Origin: Planctomycetaceae bacterium
Lineage (GTDB): Bacteria; Planctomycetota; Planctomycetia; Planctomycetales; Planctomycetaceae
Assembly: GCA_002724315.1 (NCBI GenBank)
Contig: PBOJ01000031.1
Span: 48,246 to 106,501 of the forward strand
DNA length: 58,256 bases
Reading direction: 5' to 3'
A program made the translations under genes and the position numbers. Below, one piece after another: positions 44,655 to 54,175 of this stretch. Each line of letters opens with the position of its first letter. The first letter of the stretch is position 1. The notes under the pieces are model-generated. The model saw only the letters and a list, made by a program, of their open reading frames with translations, searched no databases and was not told where the DNA came from.

Positions 44655-47507
44655 TCAGTCGACAGGAACCGCGTTCCCATCCCGGCCATCAGCAACCGCA
44701 TCACCAAACAGCGACCGGCCGCCCAGGGAGATATGAAACGCCACTGCGGCCAGCCCGAGGGCGATTGCCAGGCCAACAAGCCCGGACGGGGCGAACCACT
44801 CCGAGAGACTGCTCGTGACGGGAAACTTGATGAATGCCTGCTGAACAAGTTGAGCTGTCATCATCGCCAGCAGGCCAATTCGCAGTGCCACCAGAATGTT
44901 GACCAGTTGCATCGCCACGACAAACACGTATGTCATCACGCCATCGCTGGCACTCGTGTTGATCTGGGTGAACACCGCGGTGAAGAGGATAACCGCCAGC
45001 CAGTCCCGGCGGGCCACGATCCGAAATACCAGCAGCACCAGCAGAGAGAAGATGTTGGTCAACGAGTTCATCAACATGTTGCCGACGGTCACGGCAATTC
45101 CCTGGCCACCCAGTAACGCCTCGGTCATCCACAACTGGTTACCCATCAATCCCTGCTGACGAAGCCCGTCGGCGTAGAGGCGTGACTGGACCAGGATGGC
45201 CATCACGGCCCCGAACAGGCACCCCATCAGGATCTCACGACCGACCAGGGGATCAGTCAGCCGCCCATTGATCAACCGGTTCCAGGAAATGAGTACTCGA
45301 GGCCAGATTCGGCGGACTTGCGGTTCCAGCGCGATGTAGTAGATCCAGAACCGGATGGACCGTCCGACCGAATTGACAAGGCACGAGAGCAGGGTGGTCA
45401 TCTCCAAGCCCACCGAGAGATTGTGGTGCGCCTCCATCAACGCGGTTGCCCCGTCAACGACGGCCATCACCACAACAAATCGCAGCGCGCCGGTCTTGTC
45501 CGCACTTCCCCGTCGCAGATTGTGGAGCGCCAGCACACAGGAAATCACCAGAAGCGGGCCCCCTATCAAGAAAAAGAACGCGTTGCTGAACTCCAGCGAT
45601 TGTTCAACCTGTGCCGCGGCACCCAGCGTATTCTGTTTCCGCGAGGGCACGGTCCATTGACGCGTGGTCCAGTCGTGCATCACCTGGAAATAGGACACTC
45701 GACCGTTGTACGTCGCTCCTTCAACTCGACTGGGACGGACCTCCTGGCCCTTGGGCTTCGGGGTCTCCAGGACCCACGCAAATCTCTCATTGCTGTAACC
45801 TGGTGGAGTCCATCGGGGAGTGGTCGGCACATAGTCGGCCAGGTCCAGGCCGGCCAGTTCGAAGGGCCGGTCCCACTTCCGGACGTCGCCGGGCTGCGCA
45901 TTGAACGGCTCCGCGTCGGTGAGTGGCGTGACGAGACTGATCTCGCGCAGGAATCCCTGGGCACTGAGCCGCAGGCCGACCATCCCTGTTTCCGTCGGCA
46001 ACGGATCCGCAAGCGCAACCTTGCGCGGGGTCCGAGCGTAAATGAACGGATGCTTCGGGCTCAGATAGGCCGGGCTCTGGCGATACCAGAACTCGAGCAT
46101 CCCGTCACCGCTGGCGGTCAACTCCTCGTGCTGCCGCAACAGGTGGTCAGGATTGTACCAGTACCCGTACGCGGAATCGCGAACCGGCAGTTCGGCATCC
46201 GGACCAACCAGTTCCATGGCGATGTCGCGGGCCCTGGCTTCGAGCACATCTGGCTTGTCGGCGAGCTTCGATTGGACGACGAACGACACCTGCTCGGAGA
46301 GCAGGACAACACCCACGAGCATCAGCAGAAAGGCCCCAAGGCAAATTCCCCCCACCCTGGGCGTGAACCCGATATTCTCGCCGCTAGCGGCCACCAGTTC
46401 CGGCGAGGGCGTCTCACCTGCAGCCAACGCTGCCGCCAGCGGATCACCGCCAGGCAGTGCCGCGGCGATCTGCACCACGCTGCCGGGTCGTCGAGTCGGT
46501 TCCTTCTCCAGGCACCGCAGGATCACCCGCTCGATCGCCGGTTCGATGTCGGGAACCACGCTGGAGAGCGTGCTCGGTGAGGACTCGTCTCTCAACTTCA
46601 CCAGTTCAGCAACCGAGTCAGCCCGGTACACTGGTTGGCCGGTAAACACCTCGTGCAGCACCAGGCCCAGCGAGTAAATGTCGCTCTGGATCGTCACGGC
46701 ACCACCAGCCAATTGCTCGGGCGCCATGTAGGCCGGCGTCCCAACTCGATTGCCCGCCGTGTCTTCCACGTCGGTCAGCCGTGCCAGACCGAAATCGGTG
46801 ATCCGCACCTGTCCACGACCGTCGAGCATGATGTTGGCCGGTTTCAGGTCCCGGTGCAGCACGCCCTTCTCATGAGCCGCGTACAGGCCCCCGCAAAGTT
46901 GGCGGGCAATGTCGACACCCTTGTCCGCCGGCAATCGCCCGATCCGTCGCATCAGGCCGCTCAAATCTTCACCGTCGATGAACTCCATCGACAGAAAGTG
47001 CATTCCATCGATTTCCCCGATGTCGTACACGCGACAGACATTGGGATGGGACACCTGGCGGGCCAGTCGGACCTCGTTGTGCAACAATTCCAGCCGCTGC
47101 GGATCGTCGGCCAATGCCTCGGGCAGGAACTTCAGGGCCACCGCCTGCCCCAGCTTCAGATCATCAGCGCGGTAGACCTCGCCCATGCCCCCCTGTCCCA
47201 GCAACCCGACGATCCGATAACGTTCGTCAAGTACCGTGCCGGGGACGAAGCGACCATGGGACGAGGCAGTCAAGTCGAAGGACGACAGACCCGAAGAGGG
47301 CTTGGGAGGCGAAGGCAACACAACGGGCGGGTCGGCGATCGAGTCGAGAACGCTGTCGGTGCCAACCGGAGAACTCACCGAAGCCGGTGGGAGTTGGCGT
47401 GTGGCGTCCAGCCGCGGATCGTTTGCCGAGACAGACGCCTCCCCACAATGCGAACAGAATTTCGCATCCGGAGGGAGCTCGGCCGAACAGTGCCCGCAAA
47501 CTGCCAT
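44655..47507 (-). CDS. Membrane Ser/Thr protein kinase with N-terminal zinc ribbon
   Basis: 950 aa. A zinc-ribbon occupies residues 4-21 (CGHC...CSHC). A Pro/Ser-rich linker leads to a Hanks-type kinase domain from about residue 97: GLLGQGGMGEVY, Lys126 in AVALKF, HRDLKPANIML, DFGLARL and GTPAYMAPEQLAG. After about 385 comes one membrane segment (GAFLLMLVGVVLLSEQV), an extracytoplasmic region (about 410-640) of unknown fold, and then six or seven membrane segments to the C-terminus. The ring of membrane segments could make a sensor or channel-like part. Downstream (14 bp) is the acyltransferase-3 gene. Confidence 0.92.
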   Translation of the reverse strand: MAVCGHCSAELPPDAKFCSHCGEASVSANDPRLDATRQLPPASVSSPVGTDSVLDSIADPPVVLPSPPKPSSGLSSFDLTASSHGRFVPGTVLDERYRIVGLLGQGGMGEVYRADDLKLGQAVALKFLPEALADDPQRLELLHNEVRLARQVSHPNVCRVYDIGEIDGMHFLSMEFIDGEDLSGLMRRIGRLPADKGVDIARQLCGGLYAAHEKGVLHRDLKPANIMLDGRGQVRITDFGLARLTDVEDTAGNRVGTPAYMAPEQLAGGAVTIQSDIYSLGLVLHEVFTGQPVYRADSVAELVKLRDESSPSTLSSVVPDIEPAIERVILRCLEKEPTRRPGSVVQIAAALPGGDPLAAALAAGETPSPELVAASGENIGFTPRVGGICLGAFLLMLVGVVLLSEQVSFVVQSKLADKPDVLEARARDIAMELVGPDAELPVRDSAYGYWYNPDHLLRQHEELTASGDGMLEFWYRQSPAYLSPKHPFIYARTPRKVALADPLPTETGMVGLRLSAQGFLREISLVTPLTDAEPFNAQPGDVRKWDRPFELAGLDLADYVPTTPRWTPPGYSNERFAWVLETPKPKGQEVRPSRVEGATYNGRVSYFQVMHDWTTRQWTVPSRKQNTLGAAAQVEQSLEFSNAFFFLIGGPLLVISCVLALHNLRRGSADKTGALRFVVVMAVVDGATALMEAHHNLSVGLEMTTLLSCLVNSVGRSIRFWIYYIALEPQVRRIWPRVLISWNRLINGRLTDPLVGREILMGCLFGAVMAILVQSRLYADGLRQQGLMGNQLWMTEALLGGQGIAVTVGNMLMNSLTNIFSLLVLLVFRIVARRDWLAVILFTAVFTQINTSASDGVMTYVFVVAMQLVNILVALRIGLLAMMTAQLVQQAFIKFPVTSSLSEWFAPSGLVGLAIALGLAAVAFHISLGGRSLFGDAVADGRDGNAVPVD

Positions 47508-47638
47508 CGGTCAGCCACACCTCTTGTTCAAACCCGAAAAGTCAAAATGCGATCCGATAACAGGAATCATCATGACATGAGCGATGGAGACTTTGCCAGT
47601 TGGGAGGCCGCACGAAGAGCGGTCCAGCAACCGATGAG

Positions 47639-49705
47639 TCATTCAGACCAAAGGTCACGACGGCTGGCCTTTTCGAGGATGCGGATGGCGTCTTCGTCAA
47701 GCAACAGGTGACGACGCCGCAGCGCAAGAACCGCAGCGGTGATTTTCGCCATGTACTCGGCCCGGGTCGGGTAACGTTCCCGGACACTCCGTCGCGGATC
47801 GCCCACCGACTCTCGCTCAGCCCGGGTCTTGGCGAACGCCAGCCAACTGCCCCTGAAACGGCCCAGCATCCCACCCGCTCCTGCAGCCGCATTGCGAACA
47901 TTCCATCCGGTATACGTGCCCAGCGGCACCGACACCGTCGGCAGCTTGATCCCCGCTCGCTCGATGCCGTCGGCATCCACCGCCGGAACCAGCGTGTTGT
48001 AGGCCGGGCCAATTTTCGGCGGCACGTTGTCAGCGATCCCACGAGTGAACCAGCGGGGACCCGGGTTCAGGCGCAACGGACGGAACATCACGCTCGCCCT
48101 GGTCACGCCGGGCAATTTCGGAAACTGCTTCCTCCAGGCTGCCAACTCGACCAACGTCTCATCAGCGATCCGGGGAATCGCTGACGGCGGCGGCTCAACA
48201 CCCGACGTCACCCAGCGATCCAGGGCCACGAGCAGCGCCCGAAGCAACGGATAGTGGTTCAGGTCATTGCCGGGATTCCGAAAAATGCCACGAGATGTCG
48301 AACCCGAAACGCCATGCTGGGCTCCGGTGAAGAAATACAGCCGCAGGTTCGGATCGATCCCCGCATCGGTCTTCCCCACCGTATCGGTGTGCAGCAGCGA
48401 CGCCGCTCGACTCCAGTACTCCGCCGATGTCTCGGTGAAGAACACCTTCGGCAGATGGCCTCGCTTCTTCAGCACAGCAAACGAATCGCCCTTTCGGCCC
48501 GTCACCGGATCCACCTGCGGCACACTGTTGAAGGGAAAGAAGTCCGAGGCAAACAGGTTGTCCTGGTGCTGGCTGCCGTGACGGGTGGTCTGCGCGAAAC
48601 GGTAGTTGAACTGGCCCTTACCGCCGCCGCCAACGTGAGGCATCGCACCGTCGAGCACCATGCGACCTGCCTCGTCGGTGTTCATCGCCTCGAACAGGAA
48701 GTGATGGATGAACCGCCCGGACTGACTGATCCCGAAGATGTAGGCCTTCTGGATAGCATCGGCCAGCGGGTTGCGGACCCCTTTGGCATCCGACTTGGCG
48801 AAACGGAAAAACGAGATGCAGTCCCGGGCCGCGACCAGCCCCAGCCCGGTCACCCTCGGGTCCTTCCCGGTATAGACCAGTTCATAGATCCAGCCCGAAC
48901 GGAACCCGTCACGGAGATGCAGGTGTCCGGGACTGGATACCACCTGGCCGTTTTCGACCCGCGCGAACGACCACTCGTCGTGGGGCACCTCTTCGGGTGG
49001 ACTGGTGCGGTACGGCCGCCGGGTCAACCGGGCGGTGCCGTTGTCGAGACTGACGGCGGGGTAGGCCACCGAGTTGCCCCAGTAAAGCGGTTGGCTCCGG
49101 GGTGTTCCCGTCACACAGATCTCGGCATAGATCTTCGACGTGATCGAACTGCCATCCCGGTTCTTGACGACCGGCAACTCAACCATGATCCGGTTCCCGC
49201 CAGGTCGCACATCACCATTCCAGCCACACCACAGCACCGAGTAACCCTGCCGCATCAGGAACCCGTTGCCGGCATCGGCCAGTGTCTTCGGGTCGTTGCG
49301 ATTGCCGGCCGGGCCATTGAAGGCGCCCACGGCCAACTTGTTGCCCCGGTTGTTGACGTCATAGAGAATCCGGCCGTTTCCCCGACGCGGATCGAGCGGC
49401 TTCAGCAGGAAAAATTCGGTTCGAAACTCAACCCGATTCCGATCGTTGGTCCGGGCCAGCTCGATGTCGGTGATCCGCCGGTGCAGGGCATGCGTGGGAT
49501 CGACCTCGATGGTCAACCAGCCCTTGACCCGTTCGTAGGGTCCCACGTTCCCGAAACGGTGTCCGCCGGCAAACTCCGCTCGCTCGGTGATCTCCAGCTT
49601 CACGACCTCGCCACGGATCGGTCCGGCGAACGCCAACAGCAACAGGGACACGAGGGCCATTCGAAACATGTGTCGGGCTTTCCAGGGAAGGCTGCGATGT
49701 GACAT
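47639..49705 (-). CDS. Secreted alpha/beta hydrolase-domain protein (Abhydrolase_10-like)
   Basis: 688 aa. Signal peptide around residues 14-33 (RMALVSLLLLAFAGPIRGEV). The ATG at 49669 (MFRMAL) has a GGAAAG element at good spacing and is the alternative start. The N-terminal beta domain opens with VVKLEITERAEFAGGHRFGNVGPYERVKG, then RILYDVNNRGNKL. The nucleophile elbow is GISQSGRFIH (Ser near residue 322). DFFPFNSVPQVDP follows and GAQHG provides a likely catalytic His. This family is found in planctomycetes and other bacteria with unknown substrates, presumably an ester or polyester. It is 131 bp downstream of the kinase start, in the same direction as that gene, and divergent from the kinase at 49813. 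Confidence 0.85.
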   Translation of the reverse strand: MSHRSLPWKARHMFRMALVSLLLLAFAGPIRGEVVKLEITERAEFAGGHRFGNVGPYERVKGWLTIEVDPTHALHRRITDIELARTNDRNRVEFRTEFFLLKPLDPRRGNGRILYDVNNRGNKLAVGAFNGPAGNRNDPKTLADAGNGFLMRQGYSVLWCGWNGDVRPGGNRIMVELPVVKNRDGSSITSKIYAEICVTGTPRSQPLYWGNSVAYPAVSLDNGTARLTRRPYRTSPPEEVPHDEWSFARVENGQVVSSPGHLHLRDGFRSGWIYELVYTGKDPRVTGLGLVAARDCISFFRFAKSDAKGVRNPLADAIQKAYIFGISQSGRFIHHFLFEAMNTDEAGRMVLDGAMPHVGGGGKGQFNYRFAQTTRHGSQHQDNLFASDFFPFNSVPQVDPVTGRKGDSFAVLKKRGHLPKVFFTETSAEYWSRAASLLHTDTVGKTDAGIDPNLRLYFFTGAQHGVSGSTSRGIFRNPGNDLNHYPLLRALLVALDRWVTSGVEPPPSAIPRIADETLVELAAWRKQFPKLPGVTRASVMFRPLRLNPGPRWFTRGIADNVPPKIGPAYNTLVPAVDADGIERAGIKLPTVSVPLGTYTGWNVRNAAAGAGGMLGRFRGSWLAFAKTRAERESVGDPRRSVRERYPTRAEYMAKITAAVLALRRRHLLLDEDAIRILEKASRRDLWSE

Positions 49706-49812
49706 CCGAACAACGATTGTGCCACACGGGGTGGTTATGATCTAAGGCAGCCGGGTCTTTCAACAGCCACGAGGCCCATCTCGTTCCTGGTTCCCTCACC
49801 AAGCCGCGCGAC

Positions 49813-51522
49813 GTGACTTCTGCCGACACCCCCAATCCCGAATCCGACGCCCTGCTGGCTGACGTGCTCGAGCGCCTGCTCGACCGGTCCGCCTCCGGCG
49901 AAGAGATCGACATCGACCACGAGGCTCGACAACAACCCGAGATCGGAGACGAACTGCGGCAGTTGTGGGCAATGGTCAACGTGGCGAACGAGTTCAGCAC
50001 GTTGGCCGAAAGCGATCTTGATCCCGCCCGCCCGGCCGCGTCGATGCCCGAGCAGGTGGGAGAATACGAGCTGATCGACGAACTGGGACGAGGCGGGATG
50101 GGCGTGGTCTACCGCGCCCACCAGGCCAGTCTTGATCGGGATGTGGCGATCAAGATGATCCTGCGTGGCGACTGGGCTTCGCCGTTGGACGTGGCCAGGT
50201 TTCGCAGCGAGGCCGAGAGTGCAGCTCGGCTCGAACACCCCAACATCGTGCCGATCTACGAGGTGGGCGAACACGACGGGCTACCGTATTTCAGCATGCG
50301 GCTGATCGACGGAGTGACAATTTCCGAGCGGCTCGTCAACGGTCCGGTCTCGTCGAGGGAGGCGGCCCAGTTGATGCTGCCGGTCTGCCGGGCGATCGCC
50401 GAGGCTCACCAGCAGGGCGTCCTGCACCGGGACCTCAAGCCATCAAACATCCTGGTCGATCACGACAACACGCCCTACATCACCGATTTTGGTCTCGCCA
50501 AGCGGATCCCCACCGATGCCGATCCATCGACTCCGATGACGTTGACCGGCACCGGAGCGGTGCTGGGCACACCGTCCTACATGGCTCCCGAACAGGCGGC
50601 CGGCCAGCGGGGTCGAGTCGAGGAACGGACGGATGTCTACAGCCTGGGTGCGATCCTCTACGCGCTGTTGACCGGCCAGGCCCCTTTCCAGGCCGCTTCT
50701 CCGATCGACACCATGCTGCAGGTACTCGAACAGGACCCTGCTCCGCCCCGGCTGGTCAATCCCGACACCGATGCCGATCTCGAAATGATCGCGCTGAAGT
50801 GTCTGCAGAAACCGGTCGACCTCAGGTACTCATCGGCAGAAAAACTGGGCGACGACCTGGAGGCCTTCCTCAACAACGAACCCGTCTCGGCCCGCTCCTC
50901 CCAGTTCTCCCAGGTGCTCAGCCGCGCCTTCCGAGAAACCCACCACGCGGTGGTGCTTGAAAACTGGGGGCTGCTGTGGATGTGGCACAGCCTGGTGCTG
51001 GTGGCGCTGTGCGTGTTGACCAACTGGCTGCAGGTCGCCGGATTTGACACACCATGGCCGTACCTTTGGGTCTGGGGGGCCGGATCCGGCCTGTGGGCGC
51101 TGATCTTCTGGAATCTCCGCAAGAGGGCCGGACCGGTCACGTTCGTCGAACGCCAGATCGCTCATGTCTGGGCCGGCAGCATGGCCGGCAGCGTCCTGCT
51201 GTACGTGGTTGAACCGATCATGGGCTTCCAGCCGCTGGAACTCTCGCCGATCCTCGGGTTGCTCACCGGGGCCGTCTTCCTGGTCAAGGCCGGCATCCTC
51301 TCGGGCCACTTCTACATCCAGGCCGTGCTCCTGTTTGCCTCCGCTCCGTTGATGGCGTGGATCCAGCGACACGCCGACCTCGACTTCAGCATCTCGCTGT
51401 TCGGACTGGTTTCCGGCGCAAGCTTCTTCTTTCCCGGGCTCAAGTACCACCGGCAACGACGGAGAGGTCGACACGTCATCCGGAAGCATGAGGATGTCCC
51501 GGGTGGCAAACCCGACGCTTGA
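49813..51522 (+). CDS. Membrane Ser/Thr protein kinase
   Basis: 569 aa from a GTG start. A helical acidic N-terminal part (about 1-75, with EIDIDHEARQQPEIGDEL) precedes the Hanks-type kinase domain: GEYELIDELGRGGMGVVY, VAIKMI, HRDLKPSNILV, DFGLAKR and GTPSYMAPEQAAG, ending about 370. The region about 395-560 has five or six membrane segments (VALCVLTNWLQVAGF, ILGLLTGAVFLVKAGILSG) and a basic tail RRRGRHVIRKH. A TATGAT element (49736-49741) may be its -10. It is first in a three-gene cluster with a glutamine-amidotransferase-like gene and a GT4, spaced by 17 and 10 bp. Confidence 0.92.
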   Translation: MTSADTPNPESDALLADVLERLLDRSASGEEIDIDHEARQQPEIGDELRQLWAMVNVANEFSTLAESDLDPARPAASMPEQVGEYELIDELGRGGMGVVYRAHQASLDRDVAIKMILRGDWASPLDVARFRSEAESAARLEHPNIVPIYEVGEHDGLPYFSMRLIDGVTISERLVNGPVSSREAAQLMLPVCRAIAEAHQQGVLHRDLKPSNILVDHDNTPYITDFGLAKRIPTDADPSTPMTLTGTGAVLGTPSYMAPEQAAGQRGRVEERTDVYSLGAILYALLTGQAPFQAASPIDTMLQVLEQDPAPPRLVNPDTDADLEMIALKCLQKPVDLRYSSAEKLGDDLEAFLNNEPVSARSSQFSQVLSRAFRETHHAVVLENWGLLWMWHSLVLVALCVLTNWLQVAGFDTPWPYLWVWGAGSGLWALIFWNLRKRAGPVTFVERQIAHVWAGSMAGSVLLYVVEPIMGFQPLELSPILGLLTGAVFLVKAGILSGHFYIQAVLLFASAPLMAWIQRHADLDFSISLFGLVSGASFFFPGLKYHRQRRRGRHVIRKHEDVPGGKPDA

Positions 51523-51539
51523 GACCTACCCTCGGCCCG

Positions 51540-52280
51540 ATGCCCTCACGCGTACCCGAATCGCTCCGCTTCCTGCTGCTGCAGGTCCGCAACGCCGACG
51601 ATCCAATGCGGCAGCATGAACGACTGGCGTTTGCACGGACACTGGAAATCGACGTCGAGCGTTGCGAGGTCCTGGATCTTCTCACCACACGACCATCCCC
51701 CGCGCAGCTGGACGCCAGTGACGTCGTGCTGCTGGGCGGCAGCGGGGACTACTCGGCAACAGGTGAGGGTGGGTGGCTGGATCGCTCCCTTGATGTGCTC
51801 CGCGATCTGGTCGATCGTCGCCAGCCGACGTTCGCCAGTTGCTGGGGGTTCCAGGCGATGGCACGTGCGCTGGGGGGGACGGTCGTCCACGATCTCGACA
51901 CCGCCGAGGTGGGAACCCACCAGTTGTACCTGACCGAGGCCGGCGTCACCGATCCGGTCTTCTCTTCGCTCCATCACGAATTCCTGGCACAAATGGGCCA
52001 CGAGGACTGCGTGTCTGCGTTGCCGGAGGGAGCCACCCGCCTGGCCTTCTCTCACCGAAACGCTCACCAGGCCTTCCGGCTCGAACAGGCCCCGGTCTAC
52101 TGCACGCAGTTCCACCCGGAATTGTCCCGAGCGGACCTGCGACAGCGGGTCGAAGCGTACCCCCAGTACATCGAACGGATCTCGGGGATGACAACCGACG
52201 AGTTCACGGCAACGCTCTGCGACACCCCCGACGCGGCCGGATTGCTGCAACGGTTCGTCGAAACGGTCGTTGAGGGTTAG
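51540..52280 (+). CDS. Class I glutamine amidotransferase-like protein (GMP synthase-type domain)
   Basis: 246 aa from the ATG at 51540; a TTG at 51519 overlapping the upstream stop is also possible. The amidotransferase fold is shown by VVLLGGSGDYSA, the nucleophile elbow FASCWGFQ (Cys101) and His192/Glu194 in QFHPEL, giving a complete Cys-His-Glu triad. The fused synthetase domain of GMP synthase is absent, as in free-standing GATase1-like proteins. It may hydrolyse glutamine or a gamma-glutamyl compound for an unidentified partner. It sits between a kinase and a GT4 in an apparent operon. No signal peptide, so cytoplasmic. Confidence 0.9.
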   Translation: MPSRVPESLRFLLLQVRNADDPMRQHERLAFARTLEIDVERCEVLDLLTTRPSPAQLDASDVVLLGGSGDYSATGEGGWLDRSLDVLRDLVDRRQPTFASCWGFQAMARALGGTVVHDLDTAEVGTHQLYLTEAGVTDPVFSSLHHEFLAQMGHEDCVSALPEGATRLAFSHRNAHQAFRLEQAPVYCTQFHPELSRADLRQRVEAYPQYIERISGMTTDEFTATLCDTPDAAGLLQRFVETVVEG

Positions 52281-52290
52281 ACTGTCTGCC

Positions 52291-53580
52291 ATGCACATCG
52301 CCATCGTCACCGCCGGCGGGGCCGGGATGTTCTGCGGTTCGTGCATGCACGACAACACCTGGGCCCGCTCTCTGATCGACGAGGGGGCCGACGTCAGCCT
52401 GGTCCCCACCTACACGCCGATTCGCGTCGACGAACAGGATGTCAGTACCTCCGAAGTCTATTTCGGTGGGGTCGGTGTCTACCTGGCACACCGCAGCCGC
52501 CTGTTCCGCCGTCTGCCTCGAGCCCTGACCCGCTGGGTCGACCGGCCCTGGGCCCTGCGTCTGGCAACCCGCTTCGGTGTCAGCACCGACGCCCGACAGC
52601 TGGGAGCAATGACACTCGACATGCTCCAGGGCGAAGACGGTCCTCACCGCACTCACGTCCTGGAACTTGCTGACGCCTTCGGCTCGTCGCTCAAGCCCGA
52701 TGTCATCTGCTTCTCCAATGCTCTGCTGGCGGGAACTGCCCGCGCGATCCGGAAAAAGATCGACATCCCGTTGATGTGTGTTCTCCAGGGCGATGACGTC
52801 TTCCTGGAAGATCTGGTCGAGCCGTATCGCAGCCAGGCGATCGAGGCGATCCACGATCTGGCGGCCGACTTCGACGGGTTCATCGTCCACAGCGACTACT
52901 ACCGTGATCACATGGTTCGCTACCTCGGACTCGACGCGAGGAAGTTCCACACCCTGCCCCTGGGCATCGACCTGGCCGAACATGACGGGCAACCCGGGAC
53001 AACAGCCGGCGAACCCTTCACGGTCGGATACTTCGCCCGCATCTGCCCCGAAAAGGGTCTCGACCGACTCGTCGACGCCTTCCGCATCCTTCACGCACGA
53101 CGTCCCGAGGTTCGGCTGAAAGCCGGTGGGTACCTGGGCCAACGCGACCGCGAGTACTTTGACCAGGTGCGGGCCGTGGCCGCCGACCTCGGTGACGCGT
53201 TCAGCTACATTGGCAGTCCGCCGGACACGGCATCGAAAATCGAGTTCCTGAAGTCACTCGACGTGCTCAGCGTTCCCACCCTCTACCGCGAACCCAAGGG
53301 CCTTTACGTGCTCGAAGCACTGGCCAACGGGGTGCCAGTGGTGCAGCCCGATCACGGTGCGTTCCCCGAGATGATCGCGGCGACGGGGGGCGGCGTACTG
53401 GTGGAACCAGGCCAGCCCGAGGCGCTGGCCGACGCGCTCGAGGCACTGATCGACGACTCGTCACGGCGGATCGAACTGGCCACAACCGGTCGAAACCGGG
53501 TGCACGAGCTATTCGGCCCTGAACGGATGGCCCAGCGGTCGCTCGAGTTGTTCACTCGGATGGTCGACGCCCGCCACTGA
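52291..53580 (+). CDS. Glycosyltransferase family 4-like protein
   Basis: 429 aa from the ATG at 52291. N-terminal GT-B domain: MHIAIVTAGGAGMFCGSCMHDNTWARSL, a Cys-rich first loop typical of planctomycete homologs. The C-terminal GT-B domain has TVGYFARICPEKGLDRLVDAF, ERIL-type FLKSLDVLSVPTLYREPKGLYVLEALANGVPVVQP (the E-x7-E nucleotide-sugar binding motif) and GGVLVEPGQPEALADAL. Retaining transferases of this class add a sugar from an NDP-sugar to lipid, glycan or small acceptor. It lies 10 bp after the GATase gene. The 3' end overlaps the convergent membrane-protein gene by 29 bp. Confidence 0.92.
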   Translation: MHIAIVTAGGAGMFCGSCMHDNTWARSLIDEGADVSLVPTYTPIRVDEQDVSTSEVYFGGVGVYLAHRSRLFRRLPRALTRWVDRPWALRLATRFGVSTDARQLGAMTLDMLQGEDGPHRTHVLELADAFGSSLKPDVICFSNALLAGTARAIRKKIDIPLMCVLQGDDVFLEDLVEPYRSQAIEAIHDLAADFDGFIVHSDYYRDHMVRYLGLDARKFHTLPLGIDLAEHDGQPGTTAGEPFTVGYFARICPEKGLDRLVDAFRILHARRPEVRLKAGGYLGQRDREYFDQVRAVAADLGDAFSYIGSPPDTASKIEFLKSLDVLSVPTLYREPKGLYVLEALANGVPVVQPDHGAFPEMIAATGGGVLVEPGQPEALADALEALIDDSSRRIELATTGRNRVHELFGPERMAQRSLELFTRMVDARH

Positions 53581-54082
53581 CAATCCGTCGCCTTCGAATC
53601 CAGGCCACGCCCGTCAGCACCGCCACACCCGCTCCCACCGGCTTCCAGATCCACGGCCCGAACACGACCGTGGCATTGAAGAACAAAAACGCGAAGAATC
53701 CGTGGAGCGCCATGGCTCGACCCGGTCGCCGAGGCGTCTCGGCCGGTCGGCACCACCACCACGCCGCATCGGCCACCCAGACCAGGGTGAAGACGTAATT
53801 GATCCAGACGCCCTGTCCCCAGCTCCAGCCGGTCACCCGCTCGGTCAACCGGGCGGTGTGCAACACCGCTTCGGCATGACTCCAGTGATGGATGAAATGG
53901 AAGGCACAGAACACGTGACCCAGATGGGCCAACAGCCCGACGGTCCACAGACATCGCCGGGTCGTTGCCGGCACCCCCGCGACAGCCAGCAACAACCAGG
54001 CTGTCCATCCGGCGACCGCCAACCGCGCCATCCAGCGAGTCAGCTCCGGTCCGATCCCCGGTACCAGCTCGATCGATTCCAT
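53552..54082 (-). CDS. Hypothetical four- to five-segment membrane protein
   Basis: 176 aa. Predicted membrane segments lie at about 20-42 (AVAGWTAWLLLAVAGVP), 48-66, 98-116 (VWINYVFTLVWVADAAWWW), 127-142 and 147-161, with a basic C-terminus. Histidines are frequent in the second segment and following loop (HLGHVFCAFHFIHHWSHAEA), which could bind heme or metal. I recognise no family. It is convergent with, and overlaps by 29 bp, the GT4 gene. It starts 93 bp from the divergent ApgM gene. Confidence 0.75.
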   Translation of the reverse strand: MESIELVPGIGPELTRWMARLAVAGWTAWLLLAVAGVPATTRRCLWTVGLLAHLGHVFCAFHFIHHWSHAEAVLHTARLTERVTGWSWGQGVWINYVFTLVWVADAAWWWCRPAETPRRPGRAMALHGFFAFLFFNATVVFGPWIWKPVGAGVAVLTGVAWIRRRRIVSGGRRPSE

Positions 54083-54151
54083 GGGCTGTTTCCTGTCCGG
54101 CGTCCGCCTACACTACGGGAACATGCTGCCGGGTGAACTTGGCGGATTGAT

Positions 54152-54165
54152 TATAAGCTATAAGC
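54152..54165 (+). promoter_or_regulatory. Tandem AT-rich repeat, candidate -10 region of the ApgM gene
   Basis: TATAAGC is repeated twice in tandem (54152-54165), just 10 bases before the ATG at 54176. TATAAG resembles a -10 box, but a good -35 is missing, and use of it would give a leader of only a few bases. Confidence 0.3.
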
Positions 54166-54175
54166 GGACCAGCCG

